Shown here: positions 52,156 to 63,300 of the stretch, piece by piece | How the letters are laid out: each line of letters begins with the position of its first letter | How positions within the stretch are numbered: position 1 is the first letter of the stretch | DNA from: Thermococcus sp. EP1 | Lineage (GTDB): Archaea; Methanobacteriota_B; Thermococci; Thermococcales; Thermococcaceae | Length of the DNA: 64,000 nt | NCBI RefSeq assembly: GCF_001317345.1 | Contig: NZ_JXCG01000001.1 | Coordinates: forward strand, 419,521 to 483,520 | Reading direction: 5' to 3' | Notes under the pieces: model-generated | The model's database searches: none | Told to the model about the DNA's origin: nothing | The model's input: the letters and a program-made list of their open reading frames with translations, nothing else | Made by a program: the position numbers and the translations under genes

Positions 52156-53526
52156 TTATCTTAAAAACTCCACAGCTTTGTCTATATCATTTCTATAAGC
52201 TCTCAGATATCTCTTACAAGCGTTTTCCCACGTAAAAACCTCTTTTGAGCGTTTTTTGCCATTTTGGCGCATTTTCTCGAGGGCCACTGAGTTCTCTTCT
52301 TTTAGCTTACTCATCCTCAAAATAGCCTGTGCAAGAGCATTGGGATCTCTTGGTGGGACTAGCAATCCAGTAGCGTTTTCTGTATCTTCATCTAGGCTTA
52401 TTATTGTGTCTTTTATTCCTCCAACAGCTGAACCTATGGGAATTGCTCCTAAACACATTGCCTCCATTTGTACAAGTCCAAAGGGCTCAAAGTATGATGG
52501 AACAATTATAAAGTCAACACTACCATAAAGTTCTCTTGTAAATTCTCTCTTTAGCATCTCGGTTATTACTTTGATGTTTTCTGGGTACTTAGCTCCCAAA
52601 GCATGAGCCCAACTTTCAAGTTCTGGATCACCTTTTCCTATTATAAGAAAGCGCATCTTTGAGAACTCACTTGGATATTCATGTGCGATAGTTTCAATTG
52701 CTTTTAGAAGGGTATCAACACCTTTCTGGCCTCTGTCAAATCTACCAATGAACATAAATGTAGTGCCATCGCTTAAGCCCAGGGCCTCTAGGATTTTTCT
52801 CCTTCTTTCTTCCCTTGGAAGAGCTTTATTTTCTAATAATTCTTCATTCCAAAAGTCACAGGCTATGCCATTATAGACATATGTTGCTTTTCCCTCAAAG
52901 TTCTTATAAAACTCCCATTCTTCCCACAAATAACTTCTGCTCACTGTAGTAACTAAATCTGCTATGTATGCTCCTACATATTCGGGATCTATATCAGGAT
53001 ATGGTGCGAGTTCTCCTAAGTGGGCCTCGTGGAAGTAATATGCCGGAACTTTGGATTTGTTTAATCGGTGAATTGTAAAAACTGCCGGAAGTTGGAAATA
53101 TTTCTTAATTAAAGCACCCGCAAAGACAGTGTGCCAGTCATGGAAATGTAGGACATCTGGCTTTCCTTCCTTCTCTATGAGGAAATTTAAAAGTCCAACT
53201 GTGGCCTTTCCAAATTGTATTGCTTTACCCAGCATTCCCTCCCATCCCGGTCCATAAACATCCTTGTTATCTAGGAGTGGACTGCTTATAGCAAATACCC
53301 TGACTCCATTTTGGAGCCTCTCATATACTTGTATCTTCTCTTTCCCATTATAAATTGCAATCTCGAATTCTAGTGTCCTCTCGCCTTCTATATGTCCGTG
53401 GGAAGGTGTAAACACCCAAACTTCATTGCCAAGTTTTGCTAAGGTTTCAGCAATGCTTGTTATAGCTTCTGCCAACCCTCCGACTTTCACTGGTAAATAT
53501 TCAAATCCTAATATTAGTATTCTCAT
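52156..53526 (-). CDS. glgA: Glycogen synthase (GT5)
   Basis: A 456-residue GT-B fold glycosyltransferase that extends alpha-1,4-glucan, using ADP- or UDP-glucose. The N-terminal VKVGGLAEAI motif binds the nucleotide sugar, HFHDWHTVFAG and the C-terminal IGRFDRGQKGVDTLL and VPSYFEPFGLVQMEAM motifs are all present. Closest in length and features to Pyrococcus GlgA. AGGAGGTCAGTATT precedes ATG 53526. The TrmBL1 gene lies just upstream on the same strand and may be co-transcribed. Confidence 0.92.
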   Translation of the reverse strand: MRILILGFEYLPVKVGGLAEAITSIAETLAKLGNEVWVFTPSHGHIEGERTLEFEIAIYNGKEKIQVYERLQNGVRVFAISSPLLDNKDVYGPGWEGMLGKAIQFGKATVGLLNFLIEKEGKPDVLHFHDWHTVFAGALIKKYFQLPAVFTIHRLNKSKVPAYYFHEAHLGELAPYPDIDPEYVGAYIADLVTTVSRSYLWEEWEFYKNFEGKATYVYNGIACDFWNEELLENKALPREERRRKILEALGLSDGTTFMFIGRFDRGQKGVDTLLKAIETIAHEYPSEFSKMRFLIIGKGDPELESWAHALGAKYPENIKVITEMLKREFTRELYGSVDFIIVPSYFEPFGLVQMEAMCLGAIPIGSAVGGIKDTIISLDEDTENATGLLVPPRDPNALAQAILRMSKLKEENSVALEKMRQNGKKRSKEVFTWENACKRYLRAYRNDIDKAVEFLR

Positions 53527-53561
53527 AATACTGACCTCCTATTTTTTAGTTTTGTGACAGG

Positions 53562-54587
53562 TTATTCAAGGAGGATGAACTTTTCTCCTTCTATATCCTC
53601 GAAATAGCTTCCTAATCCTCCAATTTTCCATGCCTTTCCATTCTCATCTATAAGTGTTATATTGGCGGTTAGGGAGGTGTATTCATACTCTGTTACTTTG
53701 CCCTTGATGGTTGCCTCTTCCCGGGTATCAACAAAATGGCCAATAATTTCCATAGCTTTAGGTAGTTTTGTTTGATTAAGAATGGTTATGAGAGTTCTTA
53801 TATTCGCAACTTCAAAGGGTTTTTTGAGTTTTTCATAATCAACGGGTTTCACGAGTTCACTGTTATCAAAGTACATTGTATAAAACCAGTGCATGTAGTT
53901 TTGGATTAATTTTGGAGACTTGCCCCAGAAGGAGTAAAACTTTTCCCTTCTCCGATCCTTTGGAAGAGCTCCAAAGAAAAGAGCATAGTCAATATCTCCA
54001 ATAACCCAAGTTGCCATTAGCCAAGGTGCTCCTCCACTTTTGGCTAGAATGATATTCTCTCTATTTAACCAGTCCGGAATTTCATCAAAGTTACTTACAA
54101 TGACGAAGATTATGTCTTTTCTCTTTCTAATCTCGTCCTTGAGTAGTGTGAGGAATTCAAATGGAGTATTTATTAGCACTTCTCTTCTGGCACTTCTCAC
54201 TATGTATTCTGCCCTTTCGAGAGTGTTTTCAAATCCATGGATTGTCCAAATTTCTGGTATATCCTCTCCGTGAACGGATTTATATAACTCCAGAAGGGCG
54301 TCCTTTATAACTCCAATATCGTTTATTATTTCTTCTTTTAATTTTTCAAAAACAAGTTCTGGGTTCACTGGTTTATACATCCTTGGAGTACCATGCATTA
54401 TATCGACGAATCCTTTTCTATGAAGGGAGCTGAGAACGTCGTATATTCTAGTGTGGGGGATCCCACTTTCTTTTGTAAGGTCTGTAGCTTTGCTTGTGCC
54501 AAGTTTTAGAAGGGTTATATAGGCTAGGCTTTCATATTTTGTTAAACCAAGCTTCTGTAGCATTTTAATTATCTCTTCTTCTCTCAT
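53562..54587 (-). CDS. TrmB-family sugar-responsive regulator (TrmBL1/Tgr)
   Basis: A 341-residue regulator. An N-terminal TrmB winged helix (residues 6-72; LTKYESLAYITLLKLGTSKATDL, IPHTRIYDVLSSLHRKGFV) is followed by a sugar-binding C-terminal part with GGAPWLMATWVIGDIDYALFF. In Thermococcales, TrmBL1/Tgr represses glycolytic and maltodextrin genes and activates gluconeogenic ones, binding TATCAC-N5-GTGATA. Position next to the cyclodextrinase-MalEFG-amylopullulanase cluster matches the T. kodakarensis Tgr arrangement. AGGAGGAGGAAAA precedes ATG 54587. Confidence 0.88.
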   Translation of the reverse strand: MREEEIIKMLQKLGLTKYESLAYITLLKLGTSKATDLTKESGIPHTRIYDVLSSLHRKGFVDIMHGTPRMYKPVNPELVFEKLKEEIINDIGVIKDALLELYKSVHGEDIPEIWTIHGFENTLERAEYIVRSARREVLINTPFEFLTLLKDEIRKRKDIIFVIVSNFDEIPDWLNRENIILAKSGGAPWLMATWVIGDIDYALFFGALPKDRRREKFYSFWGKSPKLIQNYMHWFYTMYFDNSELVKPVDYEKLKKPFEVANIRTLITILNQTKLPKAMEIIGHFVDTREEATIKGKVTEYEYTSLTANITLIDENGKAWKIGGLGSYFEDIEGEKFILLE

Positions 54588-54626
54588 TTTTCCTCCTCCT
54601 AAAAATTTTTAATATTCACTACTAAT

Positions 54627-54635
54627 AATTTAAAC
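54627..54635. promoter_or_regulatory. Shared TATA element between TrmBL1 and cyclodextrinase genes
   Basis: AATTTAAAC on the plus strand is GTTTAAATT on the minus strand, so the same bases could be the box A for both directions. Predicted start sites then fall about 14-16 nt before each ribosome site. A second plus-strand candidate, GATATATAA at 54645-54653, is too close to ATG 54672 for a leader with the ribosome site GGGGTG. Confidence 0.4.
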
Positions 54636-54671
54636 ATTAGAGGTGATATATAATCATTAGGGGTGTTTATT

Positions 54672-56639
54672 ATGTATAAAATTTTCGGCTTTAGAAATGA
54701 TGAATATTTAGGAAAAGTTGGAATTGTGGAATTTTCAATACCAAAGAGTGGTACATATGCTTATCTTCTGGGAAATTTCAATGCATTTAATGAAGGGAGC
54801 TTTAGGATGAGAGAACAAAGAAGTAGATGGAGTATAAAGATCGAACTTCCTGAAGGATTTTGGTATTATGCTTTTTCGATTGATGGTAATTACGTTCTTG
54901 ATCCTGAAAATGAAGAGAGAGCTAATTTTAGAAGGGTTTCATACAAAGCTGAAATAAAAGCTAACATCGCGAAAATTTACTCAGGAGAAAAGTTCTATCA
55001 CTATCCTTCAGTTAGTTACCTCTATTCTTTGGGTCACTATACTTATATTAGGTTTAGGGCCCTTAAAGGAAGTACTAAAAAAGTGTTCTTTGTAGAAAAA
55101 AAGAAGTATGAAATGGAGAAAAAAGCTGCCGATGACCTTTTTGAATATTTTGAAGTTAAAATTCCCAAACAAACCAAGCTTTCTTACTATTTTGAAGTTC
55201 ATAGTAAAGATGGGATTCTTCATTATGGAGATTTTGAAGTTGATCTTAAGGAACAATCCAAGAAATACTGTGTTCCTTTTTGGGTTTTTGATAGGGTGTT
55301 CTATCAGATAATGCCTGATCGATTTGCTAACGGAAACCCAGAAAATGATCCAAAAGATGAAATTAGATTTGGGAATATATCTCATCATGGGGGTGATTTA
55401 GAGGGAATACTTCAGAAAATTAGTTATTTAAAGGAATTGGGAGTTAATGCTCTTTACCTGACTCCAATCTTTGAATCGATGACGTATCATGGATATGATA
55501 TACTGGATTATTATAAAGTAGCTAAAAAATTTGGAGGAGACACGGTATTTGAGGAATTTATTACAAAAATGAAAAGAGAAGAGATAAAAGTTGTTTTGGA
55601 TGGAGTGTTCCATCATACGAGTTTCTTTCATCCGTATTTCCAAGATGTCCTAAAAAATGAGAATAAAAGTAAGTATAGGAATTTTTACCGAATAACTGGA
55701 TTTCCAGTAGTTTCTAAGGAATTTCTTGAGCTCTTAAATTCCGATATTCCTTGGAACGAGAAATACAAAAAACTTAAGTCTTTTAAGTGGAATTACGAAA
55801 GTTTTTTCTCTGTGTGGTTAATGCCTCGTTTGAATCATGACAATGAGGAGGTTAGAGAATTTATTAAGGACGTAACTCACTACTGGCTTAGAAAGGGGAT
55901 CAGTGGATGGAGATTAGATGTTGCTCACGGAGTGCCACCAAAACTATGGAAAGAGGTACGGGAAAACCTACAGGAGAGTGCATATCTAATTGGAGAAGTT
56001 ATGGATGACCCAAGGTTATGGGTATTTGATAAGTTTCATGGGACTATGAATTATCCTCTTTATGAAGCAATTCTTAGATTTTTTGTCAATGAGGAGATAA
56101 ACGCTCAAGAATTTCTAAATTGGCTCGAACTGTTGAGTATCTATCTTGGGCCAGTGGAGTATACAATGTATAACTTTCTTGACAACCATGACGTGGATAG
56201 AATGCTCGGCTTACTTCAAGACAAAAGGAAATATGTGTGTGCATTAGTTTTTCTTTTCACATACAAAGGAATCCCTTCAATTTATTATGGAAGTGAGATA
56301 GGTATGGACAACACAAAGGGAGCATTTATGGAACGCTCAAGAACACCCATGGTATGGGACATGGAAAAGTGGGATAAGGAGTTATTTGAAATTACTCGGG
56401 AATTAATAAAACTCAGAAAAACCAGTAAGGCACTTCAAATTGGAGCGTTTGAACCTATAGAGTTTAAGGATGGTTTGCTTCTTTACAAAAGAGTGCACAA
56501 AGATGAGGATATCTTAGTAGGGATTAACTATTCAAAGAAGAGGGTAGCAATAAAAGAAACCCCTAAGCAGGTTTTATTGGGTCATTTGGATGGCAAGTAT
56601 CTGGGTCCATTTTCGTTCTTTATTGCACATTCATTGTGA
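54672..56639 (+). CDS. Cyclomaltodextrinase / neopullulanase (GH13)
   Basis: A 655-residue cytosolic enzyme (no signal peptide). An N-terminal carbohydrate-binding region with CBM-like folds (MYKIFGFRNDEYLGKVGI, then LLGNFNAFNEG) precedes the GH13 barrel. The catalytic triad is Asp416 in GWRLDVAH, Glu442 in LIGEVMDDP and Asp507 in FLDNHDVDR. It should cleave cyclodextrins, pullulan and maltodextrins imported by the adjacent transporter. ATG 54672 follows GGGGTGTTTATT. Family length and context match the Thermococcales neopullulanase next to MalE. Confidence 0.9.
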   Translation: MYKIFGFRNDEYLGKVGIVEFSIPKSGTYAYLLGNFNAFNEGSFRMREQRSRWSIKIELPEGFWYYAFSIDGNYVLDPENEERANFRRVSYKAEIKANIAKIYSGEKFYHYPSVSYLYSLGHYTYIRFRALKGSTKKVFFVEKKKYEMEKKAADDLFEYFEVKIPKQTKLSYYFEVHSKDGILHYGDFEVDLKEQSKKYCVPFWVFDRVFYQIMPDRFANGNPENDPKDEIRFGNISHHGGDLEGILQKISYLKELGVNALYLTPIFESMTYHGYDILDYYKVAKKFGGDTVFEEFITKMKREEIKVVLDGVFHHTSFFHPYFQDVLKNENKSKYRNFYRITGFPVVSKEFLELLNSDIPWNEKYKKLKSFKWNYESFFSVWLMPRLNHDNEEVREFIKDVTHYWLRKGISGWRLDVAHGVPPKLWKEVRENLQESAYLIGEVMDDPRLWVFDKFHGTMNYPLYEAILRFFVNEEINAQEFLNWLELLSIYLGPVEYTMYNFLDNHDVDRMLGLLQDKRKYVCALVFLFTYKGIPSIYYGSEIGMDNTKGAFMERSRTPMVWDMEKWDKELFEITRELIKLRKTSKALQIGAFEPIEFKDGLLLYKRVHKDEDILVGINYSKKRVAIKETPKQVLLGHLDGKYLGPFSFFIAHSL

Positions 56640-56689
56640 ATATTTGTACTCTTTTATCATCCTGAAACAAAGTGAACATTAAAGCGTAA

Positions 56690-58012
<1,323 letters not shown>

Positions 58013-58061
58013 TAATTTTCTTTTCTTTATTCTACTTTTATTATTCTTCGGGGGTGAATAA

Positions 58062-58964
58062 ATGGGCAAAAAAACCATGGCTGCTCTCGCTTTAATAATC
58101 CCTGGTATGACGGCATTTTTATTCTTCAATATCTATCCAATACTCTATTCTATATATATTGCGTTCACAAATGCTAAATTGGGCAATTTTCCAATTCAAG
58201 CCCCAAATGCTGAGGCTTTAACATTTGTTGGGTTAGAAAACTTCAAATGGGCGTTGGGTGATCCAAAATTTAGATCTGCATTTGTGTGGACATGGGGTTT
58301 TGTTGCAACAAGTGTGACTTTAAAAGTTATTGTTGGAATTCTTTTGAGTGTTCTTTATAACAATAAGTATGTAAAAGGAAAGTTCTTCTATAGGGCATTG
58401 TTAATAATCCCTTGGGCATTACCCTTGCTCTTTTCAGTGATGGTGTGGCGTTTTATGTTTGACCCTGTAGTGGGACCTATAAATATCATATTGAAGGATG
58501 TTGGAATAAGTAATCCTCCAGATTGGATGACAAGTGTAACTTGGGGTTTTGTGGCTCTAAATCTAATTGAAGTATGGCTTGCTTATCCCTTTATGATGAC
58601 GGTAATAACTTCAGCCCTCCAAAGTGTACCGGACACCCTTATAGAAGCAGCGATTATTGATGGGGCAAGCTACTGGCAGAGATTGACCAGAGTTGTTATA
58701 CCAATTGTAAGTAAACCAATTGCATTTGCTACTATACTAACATCTGCAGCAAGCTTCCAATACTTCCTGGTGCCATTTATCTATAACGCTGGTCTTTTTG
58801 AAGATAGATTCTTACTACTTTATGGATATAGAAAGGCCTTCGGAAGTTCAGTGCCTCACTATGGAAGGGCTGCTGCAATTCTTCTAATAGCCACGATAGT
58901 ATTGGCTGTTTACATGTTTGTCAACATGAGGATAACCAAACTTCAGGAGGGTGTCAAAGGATGA
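58062..58964 (+). CDS. Maltodextrin ABC permease, MalF-like
   Basis: A 300-residue permease with six membrane helices. EAA loop: EAAIIDGASYWQRLTRVVIPIVSKP. It follows the binding protein by 49 nt across T-rich DNA. The N-terminal PGMTAFLFFNIYPILYSIYIAFTN is the first helix region. GGGGGTGAATAA precedes ATG 58062. Confidence 0.9.
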   Translation: MGKKTMAALALIIPGMTAFLFFNIYPILYSIYIAFTNAKLGNFPIQAPNAEALTFVGLENFKWALGDPKFRSAFVWTWGFVATSVTLKVIVGILLSVLYNNKYVKGKFFYRALLIIPWALPLLFSVMVWRFMFDPVVGPINIILKDVGISNPPDWMTSVTWGFVALNLIEVWLAYPFMMTVITSALQSVPDTLIEAAIIDGASYWQRLTRVVIPIVSKPIAFATILTSAASFQYFLVPFIYNAGLFEDRFLLLYGYRKAFGSSVPHYGRAAAILLIATIVLAVYMFVNMRITKLQEGVKG

Positions 58965-60304
58965 AATTCAAAATTGAAATTCCTAAAAGGAGAGATGAAT
59001 TAATAAAGTCGATTTTATTAACACTATTTGCCTTGTTTGTATTAGCCCTCCTCTTATTCCCAGTTTATTATATGGCAATGCTTTCAATTAAACCTTCGGG
59101 GGCTCTTGCGACTACTGAGATTGATATAGTGCCTGATGAGGTGACCTTCTCCAATTATAGGAATCTGCTTTTTGGCCATATAGAAGGCCTAATAAAAACA
59201 ACAGACTTCGGGATAAAGGCAGAAAGTGGTACTATAAAGGATACCCTAAACAGGTATGAGGTGAGATTTCAAGAAGGTGAGATAACTGGAAGTTATTCGA
59301 GTAGATTTACTCTAATAGATACAGAGGTCATCGAAAGAAGTGGTGGGGAAGAGAGAGAAGAGCCGGATGGTACAAAAGTTATAGTACGGGGAGATAGTAT
59401 AATACTGAAAACACAAAAAGTTGAAAGTACGGGAGGCGTTAAAAATCTCAAACTACTTGCAAAGAAAGTGACTTTGATTATACATGCTCCTGCTGAGGTA
59501 CCAATAGATATCTCAAAGTTCACTAAAGTCGGAGAAAATACGTATGAAGCTGAAAACATTGAGCTTGTTTTAAAAGATGGAGGAATAATCTCCACTGAAA
59601 AAGCAACTTTTACAACTACTAATTTTGCATTCATACGCCTTGCAAAAGTTGGTGGAGAAGTCCCGGATTACATGAAACGAAGTTTGTTAATAGCAAGTTT
59701 GACTGTTATCCTAACCCTGCTCTTTGTTATTCCTTCTGCGTATGCATTCTCTAGGCTGAAGTTCTTTGGAAGGGAACATGTATTGTACTTTTACTTGATG
59801 TTTACCCAAGTGGCTGGTGGATTAGGAATAGCTGGATTGGTTGCTCTTTATGGGATGTTGGTAAAGCTTCATCTAACTAATAATATCTTTGTCTTACCCA
59901 TTATTTATGCTGCGGGAGGTGTGCCATTTAATACTTGGTTGCTCAAGTCATATTTGGACTCAATTCCACCAGACTTTGATGAAGCAGCATTAGTAGATGG
60001 TGCAGGGTATCTACAAATCATAAGGCACGTTCTTATCCCAATGGCATTACCTGGATTAGCAACTGTTGCAATATTTGCGTTTATTGGGGGTTGGACAGAG
60101 TTAATTCTAGCCAATTTGCTTCTTAACCAAGAGAATTATCCTCTTACCGTATGGCTCTATACAATGCTTGCTAATTTGAGGTCTATTTCGTGGAACCAAT
60201 TTGCAGCTGCTGCATTGGTATTTGCTCTTCCAGTATTTATCATGTTCCTCCTAGCCCAGAACTATGTTAGGAGTGGGCTTACTCTTGGAGGATTGAAAGA
60301 ATGA
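58961..60304 (+). CDS. Maltodextrin ABC permease, MalG-like with a large external domain
   Basis: A 447-residue permease, about 150 residues longer than a typical MalG. After the first membrane helix (residues 16-44), residues about 75-235 form a beta-rich, charged insertion with no membrane segments (TDFGIKAESGTIKDTLNRYE to TTNFAFIRLAKVGGEVP). The remaining five helices follow, with the EAA loop EAALVDGAGYLQIIRHVLIPMALPG. ATG overlaps malF by four bases. The extra domain should face outside and may contact the binding protein, like the P2 loop of E. coli MalF. Confidence 0.88.
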   Translation: MKFKIEIPKRRDELIKSILLTLFALFVLALLLFPVYYMAMLSIKPSGALATTEIDIVPDEVTFSNYRNLLFGHIEGLIKTTDFGIKAESGTIKDTLNRYEVRFQEGEITGSYSSRFTLIDTEVIERSGGEEREEPDGTKVIVRGDSIILKTQKVESTGGVKNLKLLAKKVTLIIHAPAEVPIDISKFTKVGENTYEAENIELVLKDGGIISTEKATFTTTNFAFIRLAKVGGEVPDYMKRSLLIASLTVILTLLFVIPSAYAFSRLKFFGREHVLYFYLMFTQVAGGLGIAGLVALYGMLVKLHLTNNIFVLPIIYAAGGVPFNTWLLKSYLDSIPPDFDEAALVDGAGYLQIIRHVLIPMALPGLATVAIFAFIGGWTELILANLLLNQENYPLTVWLYTMLANLRSISWNQFAAAALVFALPVFIMFLLAQNYVRSGLTLGGLKE

Positions 60305-60314
60305 GGTGATAAAA

Positions 60315-63300
60315 ATGAAAAAGGGTTTGGCCCTACTTTCAATATTTTTGATTCTTCTGAGTGTATTCGGAACAGGAACAAAAGCAGAAGAGCCAAAGCC
60401 ACTGAACGTAGTAATTGTATGGCATCAGCACCAGCCCTATTACTACGATCCAATTCAGGATATGTATACAAGACCATGGGTTAGACTACATGCAGCAAAC
60501 AACTATTGGAAAATGGCAAATTATCTGAGTAAATATCCCGATATCCACGTTGCTATAGATTTATCAGGGTCTCTTTTAGCTCAGCTTGCAGATTATATGA
60601 ATGGTAAAAAGGATACTTATCAAATAGTTTCAGAAAAGATAGCTAATGGGGAACCACTAACTCTTGAGGACAAATGGTTTATGCTACAAGCCCCAGGAGG
60701 ATTTTTTGATCATAGGATACCTTGGAAAGGAGAACCAGTTGCAGACAAAAATGGCAACCCATATAGGGATGAGTGGGATAGGTATACAGAGCTCAGAGAA
60801 AAGAGAAATGAAGCATTCAAAAAATATGGAACTCTTCCTTTGGATGAGCAAAAGGATAAGATAACAAGCGAATTTACGGAGCAAGACTATATTGACTTGG
60901 CAGTTCTTTTCAACTTAGCTTGGATTGACTATAATTATATAATAAACACTCCAGAACTTAAGGCTCTCTATGATAAGGTAGATGTGGGAAGATACACAAG
61001 AGACGATCTTAAAATAGTACTGAACCATCAAATGTGGCTTCTAAATCATACATTTGAGGAACACGAGAAGATAAATTATCTTCTTGGAAATGGAAACGTT
61101 GAGGTGACTGTAGTTCCTTATGCGCACCCAATTGGACCTCTACTTAATGACTTTGGATGGTATGAGGACTTCGATGCTCACGTTAAGAAAGCTCATGAGA
61201 TTTACAAGAAGTATTTAGGCGATAATACAGTCGAACCTCAAGGAGGATGGGCAGCAGAGAGTGCATTAAATGATAAGACTCTTGAAATATTAGCTAACAA
61301 TGGATGGCAGTGGGTGATGACAGATCAAATGGTTCTTGATATTCTTGGAATTCCAAATACTGTTGAAAATTACTATAAGCCTTGGGTGGCAGAATTTAAT
61401 GGCAAAAAGATTTATCTCTTCCCCAGAAACCATGATCTAAGCGATAGGGTAGGATTTAGATATTCTGGAATGAACCAGTACCAGGCAGTTGAAGATTTCG
61501 TGAATGAGCTTCTAAAAATACAGAAGGAAAATTATGATGGAAGCCTTGTTTATGTTGTTACTCTTGATGGTGAAAACCCATGGGAACACTATCCATTTGA
61601 TGGTAAGTTGTTCATTGAAGAGCTCTATAAGAAACTTACCGAGCTTCAAAATCAGGGTCTTATAAGAACAGTGACTCCAAGTGAATACATTCAAATGTAC
61701 GGAGATAAAGCCAATAAACTTACTCCAAAGTTGATGAAAAGGCTTGACTTTACTACGGAAGAGAGAGTTAAGGTATTAACGGAGGCTCAGAGCCTTGGAG
61801 AGCTTTATGATCTAGCAGGTGTTGAAGAGAACATGCAATGGCCAGAGTCCAGCTGGGTTGATGGAACACTCTCTACATGGATAGGAGAGTCTCAAGAAAA
61901 CTTAGGATGGTATTGGTTATATCTTGGAAGAAAGACATTATTTGAAAACAAGAACAAGATAAGCAATTGGGATACTGTATACGAGTACCTCCTAAGAGCA
62001 GAGGCAAGTGACTGGTTCTGGTGGTATGGAAGCGATCAGGATAGTGGCCAGGACTTTACTTTCGATCGCTATCTTAAAACCTACCTGTATGAAATGTATA
62101 AATTTGCAGGTCTAGAAATTCCAAGCTATCTTTTTGGAAACTACTTCCCCAATGGAGAGCCATATATATTAAGAGAATTGACAGGACTTCCTGAGGGAGA
62201 AAAGAAAGCTTGGTCAAGTTTATCTTCACTAGCTGAGGGAGTGGAAGTCTATTTCGATGACAAAGGGGTACATTTCATTGTAAAGACTACAAAGGACTTT
62301 GAAATAAGCATATTTGAGCCTGGAAAAGTCATGGGTAACACCTTTACGCTTCTTCAATCTAAACCAACTGAACTTAGATATGACATCTTTCCATTTAGCA
62401 AAGACAGTGTAGGTCTTATGATAACTACACACATACTAGTAAGGGATGGAAAAGCTGAGATATACAAAGCAACGGATTATGAAAATAGTGAGAAAGTTGG
62501 AGAAGCAGATATTAACCAGATAGAAAATGGAATAGAAGTAATACTTCCATTTGACTACCTAGATAGTCCAGCAGACTTTTACTTTGCTGTTTCAACAGTT
62601 AACGAGCAGGGAGAACTGGAGATAATAACCACTCCTATTGAAGTAAAACTTCCAAAGCAAGTTGAAGGGGTCGTCGTTGCTGAGATAAAGGATGTAGAGG
62701 GAGATGATTACGGTCCTGGAACGTATACTTACGCTACAAACAAAGTTTTTGTTCCTGAGCATCTTGATCTCCTTAAGGTTAGAGTTCTTGAAAAGCCAGG
62801 ATCTTATGTGTTTGAATACTACTTCAAAGAACTTGGCGATAACCCATGGAATGGGCCTAATGGTTTTAGTTTGCAGATTATTGAAGCGTACTTTGACTTC
62901 AAAGATGGGGGGAACACGAGTGCAATAAAGATGTTTCCAGATGGACCAGGAAGTAACGTAAATTTAGATTCAGATCATCCATGGGATCTCGCTATTAGAG
63001 TTGCTGGTTGGAACTATGGAAACATAATAGTACTGCCAGATGGTACCAATTATCAGGGAGAGATGAAGATCTCCGCTGATCCGGCTAGAAATGCAATAGT
63101 TGTGGAGGTTCCAAAGAAGTACCTTCCAAAACTCCCTGAATACATGGCTGTGCTTGTTGGTTCTCAGGATGGTTATGGGCCTGATAAGTGGAGGCCTATA
63201 GCTGTGGATGCTGAGGAGTGGAAAGGTGGTGGCGGTGACGTTAATGCAGTGATAGCTGGAGTAGCTCCAAGAGTCTATGATCTATTAGCTCCAGAAGGCT

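Noticed and set aside
54641..54660. TGATATATAATCA as a possible TrmBL1 site for the cyclodextrinase gene
   Set aside because: The halves are in the opposite order to TATCAC-N5-GTGATA and the motif is better explained as TATA-like sequence.
58013..58061. Strong terminator separating the binding protein from malF
   Set aside because: T-rich but broken by other bases, and the three transporter genes are clearly one system; at most partial termination.
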